Below, piece after piece: positions 45,701 through 57,000 of a stretch of DNA of 64,000 nt. Every line of letters begins with the position of its first letter. Within the stretch, counting starts at the first letter, position 1. The notes under the pieces are model-generated. The model was not told where the DNA came from, did not search any database, and saw only the letters and a list, made by a program, of their open reading frames with translations. The DNA comes from Saccharina japonica (lineage: Eukaryota; Sar; Phaeophyceae; Laminariales; Laminariaceae): positions 37,409-101,408 of the forward strand of contig MEHQ01004274.1 of the NCBI GenBank assembly GCA_008828725.1. The letters are read 5' to 3'. A program made the translations under genes and the position numbers.

Positions 45701-46149
45701 GCTGTGTGCCAAAACTCGTTTTTTTTTCTTTTGGGCTGCGTCCAGAAATGGCCTATCACTACCGACGGCACTGCTCGCGGGTTTCTGTACGATGAAGGGA
45801 AAACCTGTTTTTTTTCATTCCGATCCCATAAGAGTCGGCCTAATTGAAAACGAGTTGGAAAACGAAATTTGGCATGGTTGTCGTTCATGACCTTACGAAA
45901 AAACGTCATGATGGTCTTTTTTGAAAAAGTGATTTTTTGGTGAAGTAGGCACATTGTAACTTTTTTATTTATATTTTTCGGCAACTTTGACCCAAAATTA
46001 CCGACGGAAAAAAACAAACAATAAAAAAGGCCGTTCTCACGAAGTTTCGTATGATCGTGAAGAACAGCCCTGCCAAATTTCGTTGTCCAACTCTTCTTGG
46101 ACCCGGGCGCTAAAGTGATTTCCGTGAAAGTAAATAGTCCCCGTAGGGT

Positions 46150-46860
46150 TTCCAAAGAGCTCGATACATTGTTCTAGTACTTCAGCAGGCGTTCATCGTA
46201 ACACACTGTACCGGATCGCATAACAAAGCAAGTGTCAACGATGTCTTCCCCTTGTTGATGCGATCACATCAACACGTCTACTCGTAGCGTCTAAATATCC
46301 TACGTATTGACCGAATTATGGCCGATAGAAGAATCGTATGGATTTTAGTATTGACCACTTTAATCCCTATACAACAACGCCTCCCCAAGTAATACGAACA
46401 ATTCCCATATCTCACGAACTACAGCTCGGACGCCAAAACCAGCTTCACCGATGTGTCGCCTCGTTGATGCGGTCACGTGGATATGCTTTGTGTTGCGAGT
46501 TTCAGGGTATTCATTGTTTTATTGCCCGAAGGTGGAATGATACGCCTTTTCCTGGAACCAGCCAAGGGCGGGTGAAAAAAAGAACCCGAGACCCTCACCC
46601 CCCCCCCCCTCTCAACACACCCTGATTTTATTTTGTTTTGCTCAAACTAAACATCTATTTCTCAGCCTTTGGGCGTCAGTTGCTCAGCAAGACGTTGTCG
46701 AAACAATGCGCACGAGCCCTACGTGTGTTGTTTGTGTGTTTCATGAATAACTTGGATGGTGAGCAGTGTTGAAAGTGGTGTTTGGTTTAATTTGTCTGCA
46801 ATAATAGTCGGAGGGAGGGCGAACAAACGAAGTGCTGAAAAGTCGGATGAGTTGGATGAG
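46150..46860. other. No gene seen; short shared motif
   Basis: aagggcgggtgaaaaaaag with aacccgagaccc at 46563-46594 also occurs at 42893-42923 and inverted at 50320-50352. It is followed by a C- or G-run in each case. Confidence 0.4.
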
Positions 46861-47266
46861 TCAAGATAGTGCAGATGGACTCGCCGCCCCAGTTGCTACA
46901 GCAGACTCAGCAGCAGCTACTGCTCCATCTTTCTGCGACTGCTGTACGTGGCAGTGGCTGATGCTACACAACCTAATAGTATCTGGGGTGCTTTCAACGT
47001 CCGTTGTGTCCCAAAAGGCTTGCACACAACGAACGTGCAACAGCACCTTACATTCCGAGCAACAGTAAGTAGCGGTTTCCACGGACATCTTCTGGGTACT
47101 TGCAGCCCGAAGAGATACCATACTTCGCCATGGGCGCAACAACCCGTGTCCTCCCCACAGAGGTGTACGCGGGCGGGGGTGTACGCGGTTCGTCGAAAAA
47201 CGCGGCCAATCCCGCCGCGTTTTCGACGGTTTCAAAAGAAAAAAGAAAAAACACTTCCAACTTCAT
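46861..47266 (-). pseudogene. piggyBac-like C-terminal zinc-ribbon relic, left-arm copy
   Basis: On the minus strand one frame reads GCKYPEDVRGNRY and, one base out of frame, the next reads YCCSECKVLLHVRCVQAFW. Across the shift the spacing C..., RY.C..C.V.LH..C...F matches the cysteine-rich C-terminus typical of piggyBac (DDE_Tnp_1_7) transposases. The catalytic domain is absent and the frame is broken, so this is a relic. A similar cysteine pattern could come from another zinc-binding protein. The identical mirror copy is at 49648-50053. Confidence 0.4.
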
Positions 47267-47269
47267 AAA

Positions 47270-48257
47270 TAATACTTCATAAAATACAGCATATCAACGA
47301 CCAAACAATAACAATAATTAAAAAGCTTTATATAAAACAACAAAAACATTACGCTCCCCACCCACAATGTTGTAAGGACGTAAGGACCTGTGATTACACT
47401 AACACGACCATACATATATGGAACCCCCCCCCCCACTACCCCCTCACCCCCCTATCCCCCTATCCCCGTCCCCTGTTTCCCCGTCCCCATCCTCGTCTAA
47501 CAACACATTTGGTGATATAGATGTACTCGATTACTTTACCAAATATCATACTTGCTCCTCTATTCGGGTTTTATATAGTATCAGTGCGCAGAATGATCAT
47601 GGGATACCCTTGTTACATTTCCTGCTGACCCGGGTAGTATCCAGGGGAGTCACTGAACCTATATCCTTAACGGGAATAACACATAACACGCGCGAACGAG
47701 CTTATTATAAAATCGAGTAGTAACTACCTAGGTCTATCACTAGTACATCACGAAACCTACACCAATACCACAAATAACACATAGAACAAAAAATCTACGC
47801 AGCTCGCAAAGTTGAGTATCTACTATTCAATCGGTTGAACTCACAGCTGACGTATTTATAATAATTTTATTTAATGTAATTAAGTCTCGCTCGCGTTTTC
47901 CGAGCTACTGGCAGCTCTGCTGGTGAGGGTACTGAGCTCTATTCCACCTGACTGACTTGGGCTCAGCTGCGTTGTCTTACAGTCTGCTATTAGGTTTCAT
48001 GGTCAGGTTGCATCAGGCAATGGATCAGGCGGTGTACGTTCGCCTACACAGCAGTGTACTGCAAGCCCAAGCTGCTGTTTTGTTCGCTGCTTCTGTGCTT
48101 GGCTGTGACTCTCTCAGTTCAACCAGTGCTGGCAAGTGCCCATTCTAAAACCAAGTAACTTGTGGTTGAGTTAAGGGTTGAGTCATTGGTTATATAGGAT
48201 TTAGTATAGGAACCTGAACCCCCCCCCCCCCTCCCCCATATAATATTGATAATAAGG
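47270..48257. other. No gene seen
   Basis: AT-rich DNA with a poly-C tract (47426-47437) and ccctatccccctatcccc low complexity. It is mirrored at about 48650-49644 with small indels and substitutions. Confidence 0.4.
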
Positions 48258-48650
48258 TGGGTGGCGTCGGTTGCAACGAGCTGTAAAACACGCCACTCGC
48301 TGCGTGAGCTAGACAACCAGGGCGTTTTTTTTTTTTTTGGCGGTCACCAAAGCTGGCGGTCGAGTTAGATCATGTTGTCGGGGTGGAGAACCTTTGTCTC
48401 CGCACAAGGGGAATGGGTCGTATGCACGTTAATCTCTCTCCCCTCCCCGGTGAAGAGAACGCGATACGACCATTCCCCTTGTGCGGAACAAAGGTTCTCC
48501 ACCCCGCACAAATGATCTACTCGACCGCCAGCTTTGGTGACCGCCAAAAAAAATAACAAAAAAAAACGGCACCCTGGTTGTCTAGCTCACGCAGCGAGTG
48601 GCGTGTTTTACAGCGTCGTTGCCAACCGACGCCAACCCAACCTATAAATG
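48258..48650. repeat. Palindrome centre: two head-to-head copies of repeat C
   Basis: 48258-48424 and 48463-48650 are inverted copies of repeat C (see 21895-22080), separated by about 37 bp (cacgttaatctctctcccct ...). They differ at several positions, unlike the outer parts of the arms. Confidence 0.85.
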
Positions 48651-49647
48651 TAATATATTTATAGGGGGGGGTAAAACCATTTGGGGGGGGTATTTTCCAG
48701 TTCCTATACTAAATCATACCAGGTATATAATAACCAATGATCCAACCCTTGACTCAACTACAAGTTACTTGGTTTTAGGATGGGCACTTGTCAGCGACTG
48801 TGTTGAACTGGGAGAAGAGTCACAGCCAAGCACAGAAGCAGCGAACAAAACAGCAGTCTTGGGTCTTGCAGTACACTGCTGTGTAGGCGAACGTACACCG
48901 CCTGATCCATTGCCTGATGCAACCTGACCATGAAACCTAATAGCAGACTGTAGACAACGCAACTGAGCCCAAGTGAGTCAGGTGACTAGAGCCCAGTACC
49001 AGCAGAGCTGCCAGTAGCTCGGAAAACGCGGCGAGACTTAATTAATTAAATAAAATTATTATAAATACGTCAGCTGTGAGTTCAACCGATTGAATAGTAG
49101 ATACTCAACTTTGCGAGCTGCGTAGAATTTTTGTTCTATGTGTTATTTGTGGTATTGGTGTAGGCTTCGTGATGTACTAGGAACCTAGTAGTTACTACTC
49201 GATTTTATAATAAGCCGTTCGCGCGTGTTATGTGTGTATTCCTCGTTAAGGATATAGTTCAGTGACTCCCCTGGATACTACCCGGGTCAGCAGGACAATG
49301 TAACAAGGGTATCCCATGATCATTCTGCGCACTGATACTATATAACCCGAATAGAGGAGACAAGTATGATATTTGGTAAAGTAATCGAGTACATCTATAT
49401 CACAAAATGTGTTGTTAGACGAGGGTGGGGACGGGGGAACAGGGGGACGGGGGATAGGGGGATAGGGGGGTAGGGGGGTAGGGGGGGGGGGGGTCCATAT
49501 GTATGGTCGTGTTAGTGTAATCACAGGTCCTTACGTCCTTACAACATTGTGGGTGGGGAGCGTAATGTTTTTGTTGTTTTATATAAAGCTTTTTAATTAT
49601 TGTTATTGTTTGGTCGTTGATATGCTGTATTTTATGAAGTATTATTT

Positions 49648-50053
49648 ATGAAGTTGGAAGTGTTTTTTCTTTTTTCTTTTGAAACCGTCGAAAACGCGGC
49701 GGGATTGGCCGCGTTTTTCGACGAACCGCGTACACCCCCGCCCGCGTACACCTCTGTGGGGAGGACACGGGTTGTTGCGCCCATGGCGAAGTATGGTATC
49801 TCTTCGGGCTGCAAGTACCCAGAAGATGTCCGTGGAAACCGCTACTTACTGTTGCTCGGAATGTAAGGTGCTGTTGCACGTTCGTTGTGTGCAAGCCTTT
49901 TGGGACACAACGGACGTTGAAAGCACCCCAGATACTATTAGGTTGTGTAGCATCAGCCACTGCCACGTACAGCAGTCGCAGAAAGATGGAGCAGTAGCTG
50001 CTGCTGAGTCTGCTGTAGCAACTGGGGCGGCGAGTCCATCTGCACTATCTTGA
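49648..50053 (+). pseudogene. piggyBac-like zinc-ribbon relic, right-arm copy
   Basis: Mirror of 46861-47266, with the same frame break between GCKYPEDVRGNRY and YCCSECKVLLHVRC. Confidence 0.4.
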
Positions 50054-51784
50054 CTCATCCAACTCATCCGACTTTTCAGCACTTCGTTTGTTCGCCCTCC
50101 CTCCGACTATTATTGCAGACAAATTAAACCAAACACCACTTTCAACACTGCTCACCATCCAAGTTATTCATGAAACACACAAACAACACACGTAGGGCTC
50201 GTGCGCATTGTTTCGACAACGTCTTGCTGAGCAACTGACGCCCAAAGGCTGAGAAATAGATGTTTAGTTTGAGCAAAACAAAATAAAATCAGGGTGTGTT
50301 GAGAGGGGGGGGGGGGGGGGGTCTCGGGTTCTTTTTTTCACCCGCCCTTGGCTGGTTCCAGGAAAAGGCGTATCATTCCACCTTCGGGCAATAAAACAAT
50401 GAATACCCTGAAACTCGCAACACAAAGCATATCCACGTGACCGCATCAACGAGGCGATCACATCGGTGAAGCTGGTTTTGGCGTCCGAGCTGTAGTTCGT
50501 GAGATATGGGAATTGTTCGTATTACTTGGGGAGGCGTTGTTGTATAGGGATTAAAGTGGTCAATACTAAAATCCATACGATTCTTCTATCGGCCATAATT
50601 CGGTCAATACGTAGGATATTTAGACGCTACGAGTAGACGTGTTGATGTGATCGCATCAACAAGGGGAAGACATCGTTGACACTTGCTTTGTTATGCGATC
50701 CGGTACAGTGTGTTACGATGAACGCCTGCTGAAGTACTAGAACAATGTATCGAGCTCTTTGGAAACCCTACGGGGACTATTTACTTTCACGGAAATCACT
50801 TTAGCGCCCGGGTCCAAGAAGAGTTGGACAACGAAATTTGGCAGGGCTGTTCTTCACGATCATACGAAACTTCGTGAGAACGGCCTTTTTTATTGTTTGT
50901 TTTTTTCCGTCGGTAATTTTGGGTCAAAGTTGCCGAAAAATATAAATAAAAAAGTTACAATGTGCCTACTTCACCAAAAAATCACTTTTTCAAAAAAGAC
51001 CATCATGACGTTTTTTCGTAAGGTCATGAACGACAACCATGCCAAATTTCGTTTTCCAACTCGTTTTCAATTAGGCCGACTCTTATGGGATCGGAATGAA
51101 AAAAAACAGGTTTTCCCTTCATCGTACAGAAACCCGCGAGCAGTGCCGTCGGTAGTGATAGGCCATTTCTGGACGCAGCCCAAAAGAAAAAAAAACGAGT
51201 TTTGGCACACAGCAACCACCGATGCCACGAGTTATCGCCTCACAGAGCACGGGTCGCGCTAAAACTTCCAAGGTTGTATGCTCCTCTTCTCTGAGCGTCC
51301 TCGCTGCCAAGTATGAGGGCCGTAGGTGGCCTGTGGCTAGAGGTCTCGCACATAACGTGAGGCCTGGTCCATTTCTGTCTCAACTTTTTCTGATCGAAAC
51401 AGGGTATCTAGAGGTCTCGCACATAACGTGAGGCCTGGTCCATTTCTGTCTCAACTTTTTGCTGATCGAAACAGGGTATTTACCCTGTTTCGATCAGCAA
51501 AAAGTTGAAACAGAAATGGACCAGGCCTCACGTTATGTGCGAGACATCTAGCCACAGGCCACCTACGGCCCTCATACTTGGCAGCGAGGACGCTCAGAGA
51601 AGAGGAGCATACCGCCTTTGAAGTTTTAGCGTGACCCGTGCTCTGTGAAGCGATAAATCGTGGCATCGGTGGTTGCTGTGTGCGAAAAGCTCGTTTTTTT
51701 TGCTGCGTCGGGCAGGTTTTGGGACAGAAAAAGAAGCGGAGCCTTGTGCGGGTTTCACCACCACAAAGGGGAAAAGCTGTTTTG

Positions 51785-52751
51785 TAGGACTATGAGTCGG
51801 CACGACTTAAGTCGCCGACTAGTTATTAGTCGGACTAATAGCCAGTCGTGAAACGGAGGTGCCGACTTTCCGACTTATTGGGTTTTCCTTAACTAACTGT
51901 AGGAAGGATTTTTTAATGCGGGGTACAGCTTTTAACGTGAATTGCTGCGGGCTGCGGATACCCTCACATGCCCTGTGACACTACAGCGCACAGCGGGAGA
52001 TCCACACACACACGCAAACATGGCGGAACAGCCCATCTGTCTCGACGGTACAGACGGCGTCAGCCCTGGCGCACCCAATGCCAACGCTGAGGGCGGAGAT
52101 CCCGTCGGCGAAGTTGTGGCCATTATCGGCCCGCGGACCACCTTGCTTGGCGAGTGCACGCGACCCCGAAACCGTGCTCTACCGCGTGAAGCATGAGCAG
52201 AGGCGCAGCAAGCCGCTCAGATCCAACAACCCGCTGTGAAAGTTTTTCATGGTCTACCTCAAGGACTCGCTCCCTGGCATAGCTGTGCGCAAGCTTTGCG
52301 AGGCGAACGGTGATTTCGCCGATGCCCCTACCCAAGAAAACCTTTTCTTCTGGGGATAATTTTTGCACCGCTATCTTGGTGATGAGTTCGCTTTTTCGCT
52401 CGTATCCCCGCCAGGTAGTATTGCGATTCAAACAATTGCTGTCAAGCTCCTCTAGTCCGGGGTAGATCTACCTGCTGGTGCATGCGTTGTACTTCTCGTT
52501 TTTTTTGTGAATTTCTTGTGTAAATTGAAGATTTTTTGTGTTTTTCGTTTGAAACTTATGTGAATCTAGGTCATATTGTTTTCGCTTTTCTTGCGTAAAA
52601 TGAAGCCAAATTGCGTGTTTTCCGCCTCCGGAGGCGCCTCCGGCGGGCCCTTCGGGGGCGCCTCCAGCGGGGCCCCCTCGGCCGGGGGGGGCGTTTTTGG
52701 CCGACTAGCGACTAATTATTAGTCGTGAATTTAAACCGACTCACAGCCCTA
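51785..52751 (-). mobile_element. hAT-like non-autonomous element, right-arm copy
   Basis: Exact mirror of 44163-45129. The 8-bp flanks read CTGTTTTG at 51777-51784 and 52752-52759. Because the insertion and its target duplication are present in both arms, the element was there before the arm was duplicated. Confidence 0.85.
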
Positions 52752-52914
52752 CTGTTTTGGTTTCTGGATTCCGATCCCATAAGAGTCGGCCTTAGGGCGC
52801 AAAAGTCTGAAGCCGAAACGTTCCTGCTCTCGCTGGAACCAGCTCGTACGACGATCCTCATTGGCCGAAAGGCCAAAACTACCCCGAAATTCGACCCGCG
52901 CTCACGGGAATGTC

Positions 52915-53290
52915 ATGTTTCTGTACATACGAGCGCCGTCCTCGGTGCCATCATCATCATCAGCAGCAGCAGCAGCAGCACAGCACCACCACCACAGCAG
53001 CAGCACCACAGCAGCAAAGAGGCCACCACCAGCTGCAGACCAGGCAGTCAGAGCTCTCCGTGTCAGGCGCAAGACGCTCAAGAGGGGGAACAATGCCAGG
53101 AGAAGTACCAACAACATCAACCAGCAGCAAACAGCACAGACAGAGCAGCAGACTTCGAAGGGGAAGGCCTGTGTGCTACGTACGTACGTCAAGGCCGAAC
53201 ATAAGCACCAGTGCCAGGGTGATGTACATTATCCGACATTTGTTTGCGCGTTATTTTTGCACACCGCCACGGACAGGCCATGGTTACCCG
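52915..53290 (+). other. CAG-rich open frame next to the CCATGG array
   Basis: From the ATG at 52915 a frame reads polyserine/alanine/histidine encoded by CAG/CAC runs, then a basic stretch (RALRVRRKTLKRGNN), then runs into the 11-bp array without a stop. The mirror is at 43625-44000 on the minus strand. It could be a fragment of a real exon, but the composition is low-complexity and no splice site was fixed. Confidence 0.2.
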
Positions 53291-53294
53291 ACAG

Positions 53295-54605
53295 CAGCGC
53301 CATGGCGACTCCATGGCATGTCCATGGCGACTCCATGGCAACTCCATGGCGACTCCATGGCGAATCCATGGCGTGTCCATGGCGACCCCATGGCGACTCC
53401 GTGGCGACTCCATGGCATGGCCGTGGCGACTCCATGGCATGTCCATGGCGACTCCATGGCACGTCCATGGCATGTCCATGGCGACTCCATGGCATGTCCA
53501 TGGCGACTCCATGGCACGTCCATGGCATGTCCATGGCGACTCCATGGCATGCCCATGGCGACTCCATGGCATGCCCATGGCGACTCCATGGCATGTCCAT
53601 GGCGACTCCATGCCGACTCCATGGCGACGCCATGGCGACGCCATGGCATGTCCATGGTAACTCCATGGTGAATCCATGGCGACCCCATGGCATGTCCATG
53701 GCGACTCTATGGTGACTCCATGGCGACTCCATGGCGACTCCATGGCATGTCCATGGCGACTCCATGGCACGTCCATGGCATGTCCATGGCGACTCCATGG
53801 CGGCTCCATGGCGACACCATGGTGACTCTATGGCATGTCCATGGCGACTCCATGACGACTCCATGGCGACTCCATGGCATGTCCATGGCGACTCCATGGC
53901 ACGTACATGGCATGTCCATGGCGACTCTATGGCGACTCCATGGCGACTCCATGGCATGTCCATGGCGGTGCAATGGTGTCGCCATGGAGTCGCCATGGAC
54001 ATGCCATGGAGTCGCCATGGACATGCCATGGACGTGCCATGGAGTCGCCATGGACATGCCATGAAGTCGCCATGGAGTCACCATGGAGTCGCCATGGAGT
54101 CACCATGGAGTCGCCATGGCAATGCCATGGAGTCGCCATGGACACGCCATGGAGTCGCCATGGACATGCCACGGAGTAGCCATGGACACGCCATGGAGTC
54201 ACCATGGAGTCGCCATGGAGTCACCATGTAGTCGCCATGGACATGCCATGGAGTCTCCATGAACATGCCATGGAGTAGCCATGGACACGCCATGGAGTCA
54301 CCATAGAGTCGCCATGGGGGGGTCGCCATGGACAAGCCATGGACATGCCGTGAAAGAGCCATGGACATGCCATGGAGTCGCCATGGAGTCACCATGGTGT
54401 CGCCATGGACATGCCATGGAGTCACCATGGTGTCACCATGCAGTCGCCATGGACATGCCATGGACGTGCCATGGAGTCGCCATGGACATGCCATGGAGTC
54501 GCCATGGGGTGGCCATGGACATGCCATGGAGTGGCCATGGAGTGGCCATGGGGTGGCCATGGAGTCGCCATGGAGTCGCCATGGAGTCGCCATGGCGAGG
54601 ACCAT
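53295..54605 (+). repeat. 11-bp CCATGG minisatellite, right arrays
   Basis: About 119 units. Units read ccatggcgact up to about 53966, then switch through gcggtgcaatggtg to the opposite orientation (agtcgccatgg) until 54605. The first part is the palindrome arm. The second part extends beyond it and has no counterpart on the left side of the window. Confidence 0.95.
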
Positions 54606-54679
54606 GGTGTCAGGACAAACCTGTGCTGAAATAAGGTAGATAATGTAGATCATCGCAGTGCCAGTGCCAGTAGTAGCAA

Positions 54680-54785
<106 letters not shown>

Positions 54786-54935
54786 ACCAACAAAGCAAGC
54801 AGGCAGCAGCAGTAGCAGCAGGAGGAAGCAGAGCCCGAGCTCTCCGACGAGGTCAAGCTCCGGGTCTACGGGCGCAACGACTTGAAGTCGCCCATGCTGT
54901 TGTTGCTGCCGGTGTCCTTCGTCAGAGTGACCAGC

Positions 54936-56971
54936 CGGGTGGAAGGGAAGAAAGATCCTGTACACGCGGAGTGGGGACGGTCTATTCCGGGAGGAGAAAT
55001 GTAGCGACCACCAACGTACTGCTGTAGCCGCCCAGTACGGTACCTCCTCGTGCACTTGGACACGGACGGTCTCTTCTGGGCTCACAAAGGAGACGTTCCT
55101 TATGGCTCTCCAGGGTCTACCCGTGGATCCCAACACAACCAAGGTGAGCGTAGCCAACCATTAGTGGCATGGCAAAGAACACGAGTACATTACCTGTGTC
55201 TTTCGTTTCTGGTAGGAATCTAGGTGCACGGTCGTCGCGATGGTGTTGTCATCTAAACACCGATGTTGTGGTTTTAGTGGCAGGGATACCTGCACTCGTT
55301 TGCCTTCGCTGCCTTTGCACCAACTTGCCCGGCGACCGCCTTTCTGCTTGATGAGCCCTGCGCTGGCTGGTGTCGCCATCCAAACGGATGCTGCACATGT
55401 TTTCAACAACTGGGGTGTAGAAGCAGCGAATACCTTGTACTTGTACCAGTTCGCCAAGTTGGAATTGGTAGCAAACTAGTCTCGATAACACGCAGCCATG
55501 ATGGCATGCCTACGTACTGGGGAAGCGTTTGTCGAAGAGCGCCATTCCGTTCTCCCGCTGCGCGAGCGCTCGCCTCAACGACGCATAACGGGACTAAGGC
55601 TACTTGATACTTTCGCCTCGGTTCTTCTGTACAAACAAAATGGTCGATTTCAAGTCCCCCGTCGCTTTGCCTCAGCGTTCCCTGAACCTGAGCACCTGGC
55701 GCCCAGTTTGAAATATAGCGAGAAAAGACGGTGGCCGGCCCAAGGTCTACCATCGATTATGTCGGTACTAGTGTACGTAACCGCAACGCTCATCGCCCCT
55801 CAAGTTTTACACACAAGAGTGCCTTCGTCCTTTTCCGCTCTCGTCCGCGCCCCTCTCCGTGAAACAGGCTTCGCCTACGCCCTCTCCGCGAAACATGTGC
55901 GCCTGTACAGCTTCAGCTACTCTCCGCGCATGAAGCTCTCTGTCACTGGGGAGCTCCGACCCAGCTAGTCGGGCGGTGGGGAGGGGTCAATATCACGAGG
56001 GAAAACACACTAGGTGCCTTCGTCCTGCACGCTAGGTCATCGGCGATACCCGTGTCATGAGGGGCCAGGCAAACATGCCGTATCCACTGCTGCAGGCCGG
56101 GGCGCAGTGCCCCGAACTGGCGCCCTACCTCCCACCTGCAGGGGATCGCAGTAGGCGGTGACGAGAGGTTGGATGCAGCCGCAGAGGCGAGCGTGCTAAC
56201 CAGGAAGGAGGAGGGTGTGTTGAGGGAGGGAGGGGGGTGTACGCGAAGGCAAACACGGACGGAGTCCGCTGAACCTGCCACTTTTGAAGACTTAGCGTTA
56301 CGGGGCTTACGTATCATCCGTAGGGAGGAATCTTACAAGCTACCGCTGGACGATGGTGTGGAGTACCCTGGTGAACACAACGATGTCGATCTTCCTCATA
56401 CAGGGAACACCGCAAAGACAGCAGGTAAGTCGTTGGTCGTCCACTTGAGCTCAACGCTTGATGGCATGTGTGTAAACGTTCTACGGGTGTTTTATTGCGT
56501 TTGGTACAGTCTGACACTTCTGATGCAAGCGAACTATATTGTATAGCGCTTGCGTGTGATTGTGTTGATTGTACCCAGTAACACAACGCAAGATCCATCG
56601 TATGGTAGGAGTTCCACATGATTGATAGGAATTATTGTAGTGGGATATGGGACATCGGGATGTTTTATGAGCCGCTTGATGTCACTCGATACGTGGGCCG
56701 AGTCAGCTCGAGGTTTGGGCCGAGTCAGCTCGGCAGCTATGGGAATAATGCATACGAGAGTTTCTGTGTTACTGCTGTATTGAGCCACCACGACGCCTGC
56801 CTGTGCCAAATGCGTGTACACCTTTAGAGATCATTCAACAGATTGCAATTTGGTTTCACTGTCCAATACGCTAATGTGGCATGGACCGCATAATTTCCCA
56901 ATCAACTTTCAGATAACACTGATGATGGAGGCGACGATGCTGCAGGTGGAGCCAAAGCAGGCAACGAGTAG
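54936..56971 (+). CDS. Intron-containing host gene, 3' part
   Basis: Three exons fit together in one frame. The first, about 54936-55144, ends LPVDPNTTK before a gtgagc donor. The second, 56142-56424, begins after a strong acceptor (ctacctcccacctgcag|ggg), contains FEDLALRGLRIIRREES and LDDGVEYPGEHNDVDL, and ends at a textbook donor gcag|gtaagt. The third, 56913-56971, follows caactttcag, restores the split codon to Asp and ends with an acidic tail (NTDDGGDDAAGG) and a TAG at 56969. The introns would be 997 and 488 bp. Upstream, a frame with SDEVKLRVYGRNDLKSP (54846-54890 and on) may be the preceding coding part, offset by an intron or indel. No known domain was recognised. The strand is favoured by the agreeing splice sites. 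Confidence 0.5.
55216..55479 (+). CDS. Alternative terminal exon
   Basis: After the gtgagc donor at 55145 an acceptor (tttctggtag|gaa) at 55215/55216 gives a 71-bp intron and also joins in frame. The resulting exon of 87 codons ends VFNNWGVEAANTLYL ... LELVAN with a TAG at 55477. It may be an alternative 3' end of the gene above, or the only true one. The opposite strand is open too but lacks an ATG. Confidence 0.3.
   Translation, partial: ESRCTVVAMVLSSKHRCCGFSGRDTCTRLPSLPLHQLARRPPFCLMSPALAGVAIQTDAAHVFNNWGVEAANTLYLYQFAKLELVAN
55498..55968 (+). CDS. Hypothetical ORF of 156 residues, weak
   Basis: It begins at ATG ATG 55498 and ends at TAG 55966. It has mixed composition with a hydrophobic stretch (SVLVYVTATLIAPQVL), no recognised domain, and lies in what would be the first long intron of the preceding gene model. 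It is probably fortuitous. Confidence 0.15.
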   Translation: MMACLRTGEAFVEERHSVLPLRERSPQRRITGLRLLDTFASVLLYKQNGRFQVPRRFASAFPEPEHLAPSLKYSEKRRWPAQGLPSIMSVLVYVTATLIAPQVLHTRVPSSFSALVRAPLRETGFAYALSAKHVRLYSFSYSPRMKLSVTGELRPS

Positions 56972-57000
56972 GGAGGAATTAAAACTCGGCTGATTTTTTT

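Larger units (their letters stand above)
42982..48425 (+). repeat. Large palindrome, left arm
   Basis: Reverse complement of 48463-53949. Corresponding positions sum to 96914 from about 43700 to 47300 (for example 43710-44189 pairs with 52725-53204, and 45652-46155 with 50759-51262, with identical translations). Small indels occur near the centre and within the CCATGG array. The arm begins directly after an N at 42981 that is preceded by a 17-G tract. Confidence 0.95.
48463..53949 (-). repeat. Large palindrome, right arm
   Basis: Inverted copy of 42982-48425. It contains mirror copies of every feature of the left arm. The CCATGG array in this arm is 17 bp different in length and lacks the irregular units of the left array (gggcagcatatcgcatgg and similar). 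Confidence 0.95.

Noticed and set aside
42982..54605. Many long ORFs (100-360 residues) across the CCATGG arrays
   Set aside because: They are by-products of an 11-bp repeat without stop codons; all six frames are open and translate to the same three cycling peptides.
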